Origin: Glandiceps talaboti
Lineage: Eukaryota > Hemichordata > Enteropneusta > Spengelidae
Reading direction: 5' to 3'
NCBI RefSeq assembly: GCF_964340395.1
Contig: NC_135553.1
Coordinates: 27,509,449 to 27,573,448, forward strand
Length of the DNA: 64,000 bases
In this document: positions 47,390 to 59,337 of the stretch, piece after piece
Layout of the letters: each line of letters opens with the position of its first letter
Position numbering within the stretch: the stretch's first letter is position 1
The notes under the pieces: generated by a model
The model's database searches: none
The model's input: only the letters and a program-made list of their open reading frames with translations
What the model was told of the DNA's origin: nothing
Position numbers and translations under genes: made by a program

Positions 47390-48681
47390 CAACTTAAATT
47401 CAAAAACCACTAGACCGATTGCCGTAATATTTGGTGGGTGTATTACCTTAAGTGTCTAGTTAGGAAATTGTTCAAATCAAAATTATCTCACCACCTTTGT
47501 GTGATTTGGGTCAAAAAATATGATTTTTGGTCAAAAAACGTAAAATAAAAAACTACTGGGCAAATCGGTCTGAAATTTGGTGGAAACATTCTTAAGGGTG
47601 TTTAAATTAAGAATCATTCACGACATGATGATCCCATCAGTGATATGGAATTTAGGGCTAAAAATGTGTTTTTTTGGTGAAAAATCTTTAATTCCAAAAC
47701 TACTCAGCAGATTGGGCTGAAATTTAATGGGGTTGCATCTGGAGGTGTATAGATGAAGAAATATAAAGCATATTATGATCTCATCAGTGATATGCAAATT
47801 AGGTGTAAAAATGTGAATTTTGGTCAAAAACTTGTAAATCAAAAAGTACGTGGTCAATGAGACTGAAACTTGGTAAGATGTTCTGGAAATGTTATTCTGC
47901 AGATTTTCATCAAAAAGATTTTTAACACAGTTGGCCCTAGCAACCATGACCACACCCTTAGCAACAACCAAATGGCAGTATATGTTGATTAAATAACAAC
48001 ATCATCTGATAGGCAAGGCAAAAAAAAATGTATGCAAATATCCTAGCAACCATGACCACGCCCATAGCAACACTCAAATGGTGTATTTCACTAAGATAAT
48101 AACAGGGATTTGTAGACAAGTGAACCAACATTCAAAAAGTGTATGCAAACATGCCTAGCAACAAGACCACGCCCATGGCAACAGCCAAATGATCACAGAT
48201 ATTGCAAAGATAACAACAGGGATTAATAGACAATTAAATAAACATTCAAGAAATGTATGTAAATGTGCATAGCAACAAGACCACACCCATACCAACAGCT
48301 AAATGGTCACATATATTGTAAAAATAACAACAGGGATTAATAGACAAATGAGTAAACATTCAAAAAATGTATGTAAATGTGCCTAGCAACAAGACCATGC
48401 CCATAGCAACAGCCAAATGATCACATATATTGCAGATAACAGGGATTAATAGACAAATGAACAAACATTCAAAAAATGTATGCAAATATACCTAGCAACA
48501 AGACCACAGCCATAGCAACAGCCAAATGATCGTGCATATTGCAACGATAACAACAGGGTTGGATAGGCAACTGGATAATAATGCAGCAAATGAACACCTA
48601 TACCTAGCATGGATCAGCATGTGGGTAAACATTATAAAAAAAACTGTACAGTTGTGCTACAACGCCATTGATGCTATTTTT
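47229..48681 (+). mobile_element. (TG)n HINE-like element, copy 14
   Basis: 5' hairpin TTTTTAGCACAACTCAAC / GATTCAGTAGTGCTA, (GTCT)n, (TG)n to 47388, about three modules, at least six CCTAGCAAC/CCATAGCAAC units. 3' end ACAGTTGTGCTACAACGCC..ATTGATGCTATTTTTG. This copy has the most second-type units. Confidence 0.83.
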
Positions 48682-48719
48682 GTAGATTGTTCTGACTCCT
48701 TGGACTTTTTCTCTTCAAG

Positions 48720-49024
48720 TTTTTAGCTCCGCTGTCAGGGTTGGGTTGATTCTTCATCGTCGTTCGTCCGTCCGTCAACTTTACTACTTTTATCTTCTCC
48801 AAAACTACTTGGTCATTTGACCAGAAATTTGTTGTATACGTGTCATTTGATGAGCAGATATAACTTTGTTCAAGACTAGTTGATTGGGTCATTTTTATGC
48901 AAATTAGTCTAAAAATAGAATTTTTGGTAAAAATGCTTCAAACATCTTCTCCAAAACTGCTGGGCCAATTGAGTTGAATAAAAAAAAAACAGTGGAGCTA
49001 TTCTGACCGATAGGTCACTTGTTT
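48720..49024 (+). mobile_element. Small element, (GTCC)n type with AGCTCCRCTGT ends
   Basis: It starts TTTTTAGCTCCGCTGTCAGG, has a short CGTCCGTCCGTC tract and a CTCCAAAACTACTTGGTCAT module. Near its end is ACAGTGGAGCT (the inverse of AGCTCCACTGT), then the hairpin GACC-GATA-GGTC and ACTTGTTTC. The closing ACTTGTT is shared with the (GTCC)n family at 686 and 37439. Confidence 0.65.
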
Positions 49025-51298
49025 CGAGATTAAATATCTTTTTTGGACTATGTCTTTTTTTCTCTGAAGCTTGTTCTTGGATTAAATGTTTAGGTGATAT
49101 TAGCTTCTATGTCTGCAAGGCATGGAGTAGATTCTGGTTTGCTGTGTGCTAGAAATCCTCTACAACATTGTAGCATGTCAACATCATTTATATCATATAT
49201 CATATACTAATAATTCATTGCATGTCTTTCCCACTAAGGAATCATGCTGCAATAATATAACAAAAATGTAATAATATGCACTCTCTAATTTTTATATAAG
49301 CTAAAGAAAAGAATGTAATTAAAAAGTGTAATAATTAACCAAATAACCCAGCATGCATTTTCTTACCCATCATGCATCATAATATGGTTGCATGCAACTT
49401 ACAAACATTGTGGAATACAAATGAACAGAATTATACAGAGTAGCCAGCAGTATGGCCTGGATGTGTTTTTTCATTAGGGGTTTCCTAAACTCATTTTCAG
49501 GATTCTAGTCCTCAATATCATCTTCGTTTTCACATAATATTCATGTTTTCTTTGAAGTCACTGACTCTGCTAATATCAGAAATCCATACTTTAGACATTT
49601 TTACCTCCCGTAAGGGTATGGGAGGTATTAAAAGGGGGATGTCTGTCTGTGTGTCTGTCATATGTCCGTCTCTCTGTGTGTGTGTGTGTGTGTGTGTGTT
49701 TGTGTGACTGTCTGTCTGTCTGTGTCATAATTTTCTTTAAAATGGCTGGATCAATTACAATGAAATTTGATGCAAATAATGTTTTAGGTAATGGCTAGAC
49801 CTAATTAGTTTTGAGCTTCATTACTAGATGATCAAACGTGTTGTGTGAATTGACCATTCACTACATGCTCTGAGGTGAACATCGTTTACAGGTACTGTTA
49901 CATGTAAGACATCGTTCAAGAATAAACAAATCTCTTGGTGTATACCAAGTTCACAGTTCTCTTCAGCGATATAAAATTTGGATCAAACGCTTTTGCAACT
50001 GTGTCGCTGTCAAGTTGAAAATTAACACTGTCATTCATGTCATGGAACCTAGTTTGTGCACTGCAGTACTGTATTTATGATTGGATATCGATGTTTATGG
50101 AGAGTGCTGTTATTGGCGATATCCAATCACTTTTACGGAAGGTAGTTAGAAAAAATTTATTTGGTCCTCAATTCTCCTACATGGCGTCAGAAATCGGTTG
50201 ATATCTTTGGTAGGCATGGTCCAATTGTAACAACGACATGATTTATTAGAAGTTTATTAAATTTGGGAACTAGGAAGGGACAGAAGGTAAAATTTTCGAA
50301 ATGTTTGCTGAGTAATACGGCTGGTTGAAAGTACATGTTGGCATATGGTAATGTTCTGTTGCAAACCTTGTCTATATCTCGCGGTGAGTGGACTTGCGTG
50401 ATCATAGAAACAAGTGTTATTTTACCCCTTTCATATACAAATTGGCTAAGCATGGCAATATTATCGATATTATCGACATTTTAATGTATTCTGATAGAAA
50501 ACATTCTGATACGTATCTCGGGAAACAAGACTCAGATAACGGCTCTAACAGAGATTCGTTCAGAATTCGTTCTAGCTCAGAGCGCATATTTCTAAAGAGT
50601 GATGACCATAGAAAATCGAAAGCCCAGAAAGATAACATTAAACCACTGTACAGAGTATTGTTGCATATTGTAAATGTTTTCTTGCGATATTTTGGAAGTG
50701 TAAGCTGTGTATGTGTATACGGAGTGTGGAAGAATGCCAAGTGTACATGTACATGTAAACATTTGTATTTCTGTAATACTTGTAATGTGCATGCAAACTA
50801 GGAAAAGAGCATAATGGGCATAATTAATGATTGTATAAATAGGGCTACACATGCAATGAAATCATAGAATAAAATGAAGCTGATTACAGAGTTTGAATTA
50901 AGTTTGACGAATAAATGGTAAACTGGAACCAACTGCTGCACCAAATTCAATGAAACTTGCTACATCTATGGATCATACAAAGATATACGGGAGCATTTTC
51001 AGTTCATCTCTGGTTTGATATTTAACTTTTTGTTGGATATTTAAATTTTTGTTGGATATTTAAAGATATTTGTCAAAATTTACTAACAGTCTTATTGTAC
51101 TTGACAGATTTTGCTGATAAAGTGAAAGACATGGTTTGTGTGTTTGTTCAAATTCACATTATTTGCTCCTCCTATCCATACTATGTTAGGTATCTTCAAT
51201 TTCTCTCAAGTCTGTTGCATGGCCTGTTTTCTCTCATTCATGTTTTAATTTAACTAGATTTCCTTTTGTGTTTTTTTTTATTGATCTCGAATCTACAG
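49025..51298. other. Intronic sequence with one short repeat fragment
   Basis: A hairpin ACCTCCC..GGGAGGT with (GTCT)n/(TG)n and a CTGGATCAATTACAATGAAA module lies at about 49609-49775, another relative of the microsatellite element class. The remainder, including open frames of 80-140 codons around 50190-50850, shows no recognisable domain. Confidence 0.45.
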
Positions 51299-51450
51299 GA
51301 GCTCAGGAGACCCCGTACTATGCTCAGTATACTAGACCTCGAATGATGATACACAATGTCATCATCAACAAATATTTTGATCTAGTTATTGCAGCAATTA
51401 TTGGTTTAAACGTGATCAGTATGGCATTAGAATTCTACAGTATGCCTCTA
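51299..51450 (+). CDS. Cav3: Cav3 exon: III-IV linker end and domain IV S1
   Basis: This 152-nt exon has acceptor aatctacag and donor GTAAGT at 51451, entering in phase 1 and leaving in phase 0. It encodes AQETPYYAQYTRPRMM, then an S1 helix IINKYFDLVIAAIIGLNVIS with MALEFY. PYY..Y just before domain IV S1 is a Cav3 family feature. The short linker means the channel needs no additional exon between this one and 44962-45190. Confidence 0.95.
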
Positions 51451-51642
51451 GTAAGTCAAAGATTTATTGTATATTGTATAAATTGGGTTCTGAAATGTTT
51501 CTGAAAGTCACTGTTCAGACAGACACAATATTCCTGAAGATTCTGCATTTACATCAACATTGATGTTTGATTTGGTTTGGTTCAATTTGTACTCATTCTT
51601 TTAATTTGGAAACACTACAACCCAAATTGCAAAAATAATACA

Positions 51643-51996
51643 GCCGCCAGCATCAGACTGCACAAACAGAACCTGTTACAAGCAGGGAAAGTAAACAGTC
51701 AAATGAATTGGATTAATAACACTTGGCACAGCATGCAGGAACAGCAAAGACTTTATGGTTTGATAAGAACAGTTTTATGGCCTCGATGCATGTACGTGAA
51801 TTGCCAGGGGAACTTCAAAAATGAACTGTTATGTAAAGAGGCCATACAACTGTTCTTATCAAATGATGGAATGTAATACTTGTCTCTCTATATTTCCAAC
51901 ATGATGTGCCAAGAGTTATTTAATCCAATTCATTTGTGGGCTGCTTTCCCTGTTTGTAACAGGTTCCGTTTGTCAGTGGTCTGATGTTGGCGGTTC
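51643..51996. mobile_element. Palindromic (foldback) element, about 354 bp
   Basis: The arms of about 175 bp pair across a centre near 51819: GCCGCCAGCATCAGAC with GTCTGATGTTGGCGG, GAACCTGTTACAAGCAGGGA with CCCTGTTTGTAACAGGTTC, AATGAATTGGATTAA with TTAATCCAATTCATT, TTTGATAAGAACAGTT with AACTGTTCTTATCAAA. The 99-codon open frame on one arm is a by-product. Confidence 0.87.
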
Positions 51997-52142
51997 TACA
52001 TTGTAAGGTGGATAGGAAACAGGGAGTGTTTGTCTTATCCTGTATATAATTATTCCATGAAGGGGAACTTTTACTGGGGGCTTTGTGTGACTGTCCATCC
52101 GTGCATCCATGCATGTGTGTGTGGGTATGTCCTTGATATGTC

Positions 52143-52780
52143 ATTTTTAGCACAACTGAACTGAGGTTCAGTAGTGCTATAGGGATCACCCGGCGTCTGT
52201 CTGTCTGTCTGTCTGTCTGTCTGTGTGTGTGTGTGTGTGTATGTGTGTGTAAACAACTTAAAGTCAAAAACTGCTGAACTGGTTGCCACGATATTTGGTG
52301 GGTCCATTACCTTGGGTGTCTAGTTGGGAAATTGTTCAAATCAAAATGATCGCATCATAGGTGTGTGATTTGGGTCAAAAAATGTGATTTTTGGTCAAAA
52401 AATGTGATTTTTGGTCAAAAAACTTAAACTCAGAAACTACTGGGCAGATTGGTGCAAAAGTTGGTGGGAACATTCTTAAGGGGGTGTAAAGTAAGATTTG
52501 TTCATGACGGGATGATTCCATCAGTGATATGCAAATTAGGGCTAAAAATGTGTCTCTTTGGTTAAAAAGCTATAATTCCAAAACCACTGAGCAGATTGGG
52601 CTGAAATTCAATGGAAATGCATTTAGGGATGTATGGACGAAGATATGTTACGCATACCATGATTCCATGAGTGATATGGAATTAAGGTGTAAAAATGTGA
52701 ATTTTGGTCAAAAACTTATATCTCAAAAAGTACTAAGTGAATGAGTTTGAAACTTGGTGAGATGTTTCTAGAAGTGTTAT
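52143..52780 (+). mobile_element. (TG)n HINE-like element, copy 15 (3' truncated)
   Basis: 5' hairpin TTTTTAGCACAACTGAAC / GGTTCAGTAGTGCTA with the short-loop form also seen at 9190 and 53739. (GTCT)n, short (TG)n, two modules, then homology ends near 52783. Confidence 0.8.
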
Positions 52781-52784
52781 TCTA

Positions 52785-53738
52785 TATCATTGCTTTTCCT
52801 CAAAAATCTTCAACTCTGAAATTACCCAGTAGATTGAGCTTAACTTTGTTGAGAATATGTAGATTTGTCCTCATTAATAGCTGACACAGTGAGAACAGTA
52901 CATTGTTAATTAACTATAATGTTTACTTTACTATTTCCTCTGGTGGTAAAGCCTGTAGCATGGCCAGTTTGGTTTATGATTATGTAATATGTTGTAAGAC
53001 AGCTGTTTCATCACCTACCCATATAAACTGAATGTAGCTTGTGTTTAAAATATTACAATAAGACAACCAAGAAAGTTAAACATGTTACATTGGTATGACT
53101 TGGTTCCAAATTGATTTTAAAAAATAAAGAAGTACAAAACCTTGTAGACACATCCCTTTAAAGTTTGATTAGGATGTTGCTATACTTGTCTTGTACACTT
53201 CCAACATAGGATGGCTGGATTATGATGATGGAAATTAGGTATGAAAATTTTGTTTTGGTTACAACTTTAAATCTTCAAAAAATTATATATCTATCATTGC
53301 CCTGAACATGAAGTTGTGCGGCAACGCAATATTTGCGCTATTTTTCTGACATGCAATATCCAATTTCATTTAAACTTGACACAAATGTGACATATCATAT
53401 GGGACATATGCACATCACTTTGTTTCATGATGTGTTGTAAATTTGACAGAATGTTGCCCATAATTGTGGTTAAAAGTCAATATTTACTGCATAACTCAAA
53501 ACCTGTAATATATAAAGACTCCATTGGAGTGTCTAGCCCAATATTATCAGGTGCAAACTGTCTTGTAAGACATTACCCTATGACTTTGACCTTCATGGTC
53601 AGTTATCAATTCCAGCCATTTCTTACATAGCACAGACACTTTGTAGTATTTAGTTGTTGCCAATTTTGCTTAAGTCATGTTTACAGGTAATATAGTAGCA
53701 AAGAATATGTACAAGCTTTACTTTTGGTGGTCACATCA
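52785..53738. other. Intron with a variant 3' terminus and diverged modules
   Basis: At 53313-53346 AGTTGTGCGGCAAC, hairpin CGCAA-TAT-TTGCG and CTATTTTT resemble the HINE-like 3' end in structure but not in stem sequence. Diverged modules like those at 22690 follow (CATATGGGACATATGCAC, CATAACTCAAAACCTGTAAT). Confidence 0.5.
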
Positions 53739-53792
53739 CTTTTAGCACAACTGAACAGAGGTTCAGTAGTGCTATAGGGATCGCCTGGCGTG

Positions 53793-53823
<31 letters not shown>

Positions 53824-55139
53824 GTGTGTGGATATGTGTGTGTAAACAACTTAAAGTCAAAAACTGCCAGACCGATTGCCATGATATTTGGTGGGTCCAT
53901 TACCTTGGGTGTCTAGTTGGGAAATTGTTCAAATCAAAATGATCTTACCACCGGTTTGTGATTTGGGTAAAAAAATGTGATTTTTGGTCAAAAAACTCAA
54001 AAACTACTGGGCAGATTGGGCTGAAATTTGGGTGAAACATTCTTCAGGGTGTTTTTACAAAGAATTGTTCATGATATGAGGGTCCCCTCAGTGATATGCA
54101 AATTAGGGCTAAAAATGTGCCTTTTTGGTCAAAAATCTTTAATTCCAAAACCACTGGGCTAAAATTTAATGGGAATGCATATAGGGATGTATGGACGAAG
54201 AAATATTAAGCATACAATGATTCCATGAGTGATATGCAAATTAGGTGTAAAAATGTTCATTTTTGGTCAAAAACATATCTCAAAAAGTACTTGGTCAATG
54301 AGTCTGAAACTTGGTGAGATGTTTCTGAAAGTGTTACAGCCGTTCGCATAAATGCATTCAGGTTTTATGGTCAAACATGTTTGATAAAGGCCGTGTTTTA
54401 ATCAAGTAACATCAACAACAAGTGAGATAAGTACCCTCTGTCCAATTAGTGTACCATCATGGGTGGGCACAGCCACAGAGATAAGTATATACTATAAAAC
54501 AGTGAGCGCCAAATTCAAACCACTCATTGCTTCCCCCCCCCCCCCCATCATTTTCCACCAATGAATCCCTTAGCAACAAACAAATGGCAGTATATTTTGG
54601 TTAAATAACAACATCTTCTGGTAGGCAAGTGAGTAAACATTTTAAAAATGTATGCAAATATCCCTAGCAACCATGACCACGCCCATAGTAACAGCCAAAC
54701 GGTCGTGTATTTCACAAAGATACAGGGATTAATAGACAATTGAATAACATTCAAAAATTGTATGTAAATTTGCCTAGCAACAAGACCACACCCATAGCAA
54801 CAGCCAAATGATCACATATATTGTGAAGAGAACAATGGGGATTAATAGACAATTGAATAAACATTCAAAAATGTATGTAAATTTGCCTAGCAACATGACC
54901 ACGCCCATAGCAACAACTAAATAATCATGTATACCGCAAAGATAACAAACAGGAATTGGTAGACAAATGAATTAACATTCAAAAAAATATGCAAATGTGC
55001 CTAGCACCAAGACCACGCCCATAGCAACAGCCAAATGGATTCAGCAAATGAACACCTATTGTTAGCATGGACTAGCGTATGAATAAACATTTTAAAAAAC
55101 TGTAAAGTTGTGCTACAACGCCATTGGCAGTATTTTTTA
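53739..55139 (+). mobile_element. (TG)n HINE-like element, copy 16, with an internal insertion
   Basis: 5' hairpin, (GTCT)n, very short TG tract, modules up to about 54338. Unrelated sequence with a C14 run (54533-54546) follows to about 54563. Four CCTAGCAAC units come next, then the 3' end AAGTTGTGCTACAACGCC..ATTGGCAGTATTTTTT. Confidence 0.8.
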
Positions 55140-55224
55140 CCAATCGTTTGTCATGTTTGTTGTAACGCATCAATAAATTTGAGGTTGATATGGAGATTTG
55201 TATGTTGAGGCTACCAGAATGTAG

Positions 55225-55440
55225 GTTGCTAGTGGTGTTTGTGTGTCATGGTTACCAGAGTGAAGGTTGCTATGGTTATTTATAGGTTTAGGTTGCAGAG
55301 TGAAGGTTGCTATGCATGTTTATCAATTTGGGTTACCAGAGTGAAGGTTGCTATGCATGTTTATCAATTTGGGTTACCAGAGTGAAGGTTGCTATGCATG
55401 TTTATCAACTTGGGTTTATGGAAGTTGCTATGAATAGGGT
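55225..55440 (+). repeat. Short 42-bp minisatellite, about 4-5 units
   Basis: GTTACCAGAGTGAAGGTTGC followed by TATGCATGTTTATCAATTTGG is repeated with variation. It ends about 30 bp before the domain IV S2 exon. Confidence 0.75.
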
Positions 55441-55470
55441 TATGACAAATGTGTTGCCAATCTCTTTCAG

Positions 55471-55580
55471 GAACTGATATACATATTGAAACTTGTCAAC
55501 TATGTATTTACTGCAGTATTTATCCTAGAAGCACTGTTAAAGCTTGTTGCCTTGGGTATTATGAGGTATTTTCGAGACAG
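55471..55580 (+). CDS. Cav3: Cav3 exon: domain IV S2
   Basis: The exon is 110 nt, with acceptor ctctttcag and donor GTAAGG at 55581, entering in phase 0 and leaving in phase 2. It encodes ELIYILKLVNYVFTAVFILE, then ALLKLVALGIMRYFRDR. This is domain IV S2 with the conserved acidic residue (FILE), followed by the S2-S3 loop. The split Arg codon AG|G is completed at 57741. Confidence 0.96.
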
Positions 55581-55779
55581 GTAAGGCAGCAGTCCTTGGA
55601 GCATGTTGCAATGAATTCTGACCAGAATTAATACAGCACTATTAAACAATTTTCCAAGATTTTGAACAACCACAATCTTATTGAAATCATGAAATTTGAA
55701 ATTAAATGATTGTGTATTACAATGAGTAAAATTATCATTATTATCAATTTTCCCTGTGAGTTATTGTATTCTTATAAAC

Positions 55780-57685
55780 ACTCAGTTAGTCGGTCAATGA
55801 GTCATTCACTCAGTGAATCAGTTGGTCAGTCAGTCAGTGAATCCAACCAGTCAGTCAGTATGTTAGCATGTCAGTCAGTCAGTCTTCCAACCAGTCAGTA
55901 AATAAGTTAGCCAGTCAGTCAGTAAGTCATTATGTTAAAACAGCCAGTCAGTCATCCAATCAACCAACCATTCACTAAGTTAGTCAGCAAGTCAGTTAGT
56001 AAGTTAGTCATCCAGTCAGTCAGTACGTTAGTCACCCAATCATGTGCAGTCACTCAGTTAGTTAGTTAGTCAGCCAATCAGTCAGTAAGTTAGTCAGCCA
56101 ATCAGCCAGTCAGTCAGTACGTTAGTCTGCCAATCAGTCAGTCAATAAGTTAGTCAGCCAATCAGTCAGTCAGTCAGTCAGTCAGTCAGTAAGTTAGCCA
56201 ACCAGTCAGTCAGTACGTTAGTCAGCCAATCATGTGCAGTCACTCAGTAAGTTAGTCAGCCAATCAGTCAGTAACTTAGTTAGTCAGCCAGTCACTCAGT
56301 AAGTTAGTCAGCCAATCAGTCAGTAAGTCAGTCGGCAAGTCAGTCATCCATCCATTCATCCAGTCAGTCAGTAAGTTAGTCAGCGAGTCAGTCATCCATC
56401 TGTCCATCCATCCATCCAGTCAGAAAGTTAGTCAGCCATTCAGTCAGTAAGTCAGTCGGCAAGTCAGTCATCCATCCATTCATCCAGTCAGTCAGTCAGT
56501 AAGTTAGTCAGCGAGTCAGTCATCCATCCGTCCATCCATCCATCCAGTCAGAAAGTTAGTCAGCCATTCAGTCAGTCAGTCAGTCATCCGTCCATCCATC
56601 CAGTCAGTAAGTTAGTCATCCATCCAGTCAGTAAGTTAGCCAACCAGTCAGTCAGTACGTTAGTCACCCAATCATGTGCAGTCACTCAGTTAGTTAGTTA
56701 GTCAGCCAATCAGTCAGTAAGTTAGTCAGCCAATCAGCCAGTCAGTCAGTACGTTAGTCTGCCAATCAGTCAGTCAATAAGTTAGTCAGCCAATCAGTCA
56801 GAAAGTTAGTGAGCCAGTCAGTCAGTAAGTTAGTCAGCCAGTCAGTAAGTTAGTCAGCCAATCATGTGCAGTTAGTCAGCCAATCAGTCAGTAAGTTAGT
56901 CAGCCAATCATGTGAGTAAGTTAGTCAGCCAATCAGTCAGTAGGTTAGTCAGCCAATCAGTCAGTCAGTCAGTCAGTAGGTTATTCAGCCAATCATGTGA
57001 GTAAGTTAGTCAGTAAGTTAGTCAGCCAATCAGTCAGTCAATCAGTAAGTTATTCAGCCAATCAGTCAGTAAGTAAGTTAGTCAGCCAATCAGTCAGTCA
57101 GTAAGTGAGTGAGTCAGCCAATCAGTCAGTAAGTTAGTCAGCCAATCAGTCAGTAAGTTAGTCGGCAAGTCAAACATCCATCCATCCAGGCAATCAGTCA
57201 GTAAGTAAGTTAGTCAGCGAGTCAGTCATCCATCCGTCCATCCATCCAGTCAGAAAGTTAGTCAGCCATTCAGTCAGTCAGTCAGTCAGTCAGTCATCCA
57301 TCCATCCATCCATCCATCCATCCATCCAGTCAATAAGTTAGTTAGTCAGCCAATCAGTCAGTCAACCATCCATCCATCCATCCAGTCAGTTAGTTGGTCA
57401 GCCAATCAGTCGGTCATCCATCCATCTATCCTTCCATCCATCCATCCATCCATCTAGTCAATAAGTTATTTAGTCAGTCAATCAGTAATCAATCCATCCA
57501 ACTATCCATCCAATCAGTTAGTGAGTGGGTGAGTGAGTTAGCCAGTCAGTCAGTCGGTAAGTTAGCAAACCAGTAAGTCATCCTCCATCCATCCACCCAT
57601 CTATATGTACCCAACCATCCAATCACGAAGTTAGTGAGTGAGTGAGTGAGTGAGTGAGTGAGTGAGTGAGTGAGTCAGATAGTCA
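55780..57685 (+). repeat. AGTC-based low-complexity array, about 1.9 kb
   Basis: Mixed AGTC, AGTA, AGTT and (CATC)n tracts. Larger re-used blocks include CAGTCACTCAGTTAGTTAGT and AATCATGTGCAGTCACTCAG at about 56038 and 56678. It ends in (AGTG)n at about 57630-57673, 55 bp before the domain IV S3-S4 exon. Confidence 0.95.
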
Positions 57686-57740
57686 ACAATTAATGAATCA
57701 ATCATACTTTAACTATTTCAATTATGTATTTTGCTACTAG

Positions 57741-57871
57741 GTGGAATCAATTAGATATGCTGATTGTAGTGCTTTCAATAGTTGGTATAGTATTAGAACA
57801 AATGGAGGAGAATGTTATACCTATCAACCCCACCATCATCAGAGTAATGAGAGTACTAAGGATAGCAAGAG
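57741..57871 (+). CDS. Cav3: Cav3 exon: domain IV S3 and S4
   Basis: This 131-nt exon has acceptor ttgctactag and donor GTAAGT at 57872, entering in phase 2 and leaving in phase 1. It encodes [20 protein letters not shown] (S3), [13 protein letters not shown], then the S4 arginine ladder [10 protein letters not shown]. Its last base (G) is the first base of a Val codon. That codon is completed either by exon A (62372, TG) or by exon B (63003, TT). A 40-44 bp minisatellite begins at the donor itself. Confidence 0.97.
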
Positions 57872-58990
57872 GTAAGTTCTATATTCATTTACAACATACC
57901 ATCATGTGTACATGAGTGCTATATCCATGTACAACACACCATCATGTGTACATAATGAGTTCTATATTCATGTACAACACACCATCATGTGTACATAATG
58001 AGTTCTATATTCATGTACAACATACCATCATGTGTACATAAATGAGTTCCATATTCATGTACAACACACCATCATGTGTACATGAGTTCCATATTCATGT
58101 ACAACATACCATCATGTGTACATAAATGAGTTCCATATTCATGTACAACACACCATCATGTGTACATAAATGAGTTCCATATTCATGTACAACACACCAT
58201 CATGTGTACATGAGTTCCATATTCATGTACAACATACCATCATGTGTACATGAGTTCCATATTCATGTACAACATACCATCATGTGTACATAAATGAGTT
58301 CCATATTCATGTACAACATACCATCATGTGTACATAAATGAGTTCCATATTCATGTACAACATACCATCATGTGTACATAAATGAGTTCCATATTCATGT
58401 ACAACATACCATCATGTGTACATAAATGAGTTCCATATTCATGTACAACATACCATCATGTGTACATGAGTGCTATATCCATGTACAACACACCATCATG
58501 TGTACATAATGAGTTCTATATTCATGTACAACACACCATCATGTGTACATAATGAGTTCTATATTCATGTACAACACACCATCATGTGTACATAATGAGT
58601 TCCATATTCATGTACAACATACCATCATGTGTACATAAATGAGTTCCATATTCATGTACAACACACCATCATGTGTACATAAATGAGTTCCATATTCATG
58701 TACAACACACCATCATGTGTACATGAGTTCCATATTCATGTACAACACACCATCATGTGTACATGAGTGCTATATTCATGTACAACATACCATCATGTGT
58801 ACATGAGTTCCATATTCATGTACAACATACCATCATGTGTACATAATGAGTTCCATATTCATGTACAACACACCATCATGTGTACATAAATGAGTTCCAT
58901 ATTCATGTACAACATACCGTTATGTGTATTTAATGAGTTCTATATTCTTGTACAGCACACTGTCATGTGTACCTAATGAGTTCTATACTA
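57872..58990 (+). repeat. 40-44 bp minisatellite starting at an exon donor
   Basis: The unit is GAGTTCCATATTCATGTACA followed by ACAYACCATCATGTGTACAT with 0-4 extra A/T. The first unit is the intron start itself (GTAAGTTCTATATTCATTTA). Later units carry ATGAGT in place of GTAAGT. About 26 copies. Confidence 0.95.
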
Positions 58991-59337
58991 CACTACAGTT
59001 ACCTGTAACAGGGGGACATGCAGTGATCATGTGATCCAAGAAGCAATAATAGGACTGTCAGTGAAAAGTACACCTCCATATCTATAGGGCTCTCGCCCAA
59101 TCAGAAAACAAGAGTGGTGATAGGTGACGTATAAACACTGATATATTGTGGGTTCTACATTTATGTGCCACATACATGTAGATTATATCATGTGTACGTG
59201 CATGTGGTGATACATAACTGGATTCTATATTTATCAACAACATACCTTTATTCTGATGGGCTATATGTTGATGTGCCACACACACAAAAAACATCATTTG
59301 TACATAGTGTTACAAGATGGAACCCTATTTATGTGCA

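Noticed and set aside
50388-50801. 137-codon open frame and opposite-strand frames in the III-IV linker intron
   Set aside because: No recognisable domain, no splice context and overlapping frames on both strands; left as unannotated intron.
51577-51876. 99-codon open frame
   Set aside because: It lies on one arm of a long palindrome and has no family resemblance.
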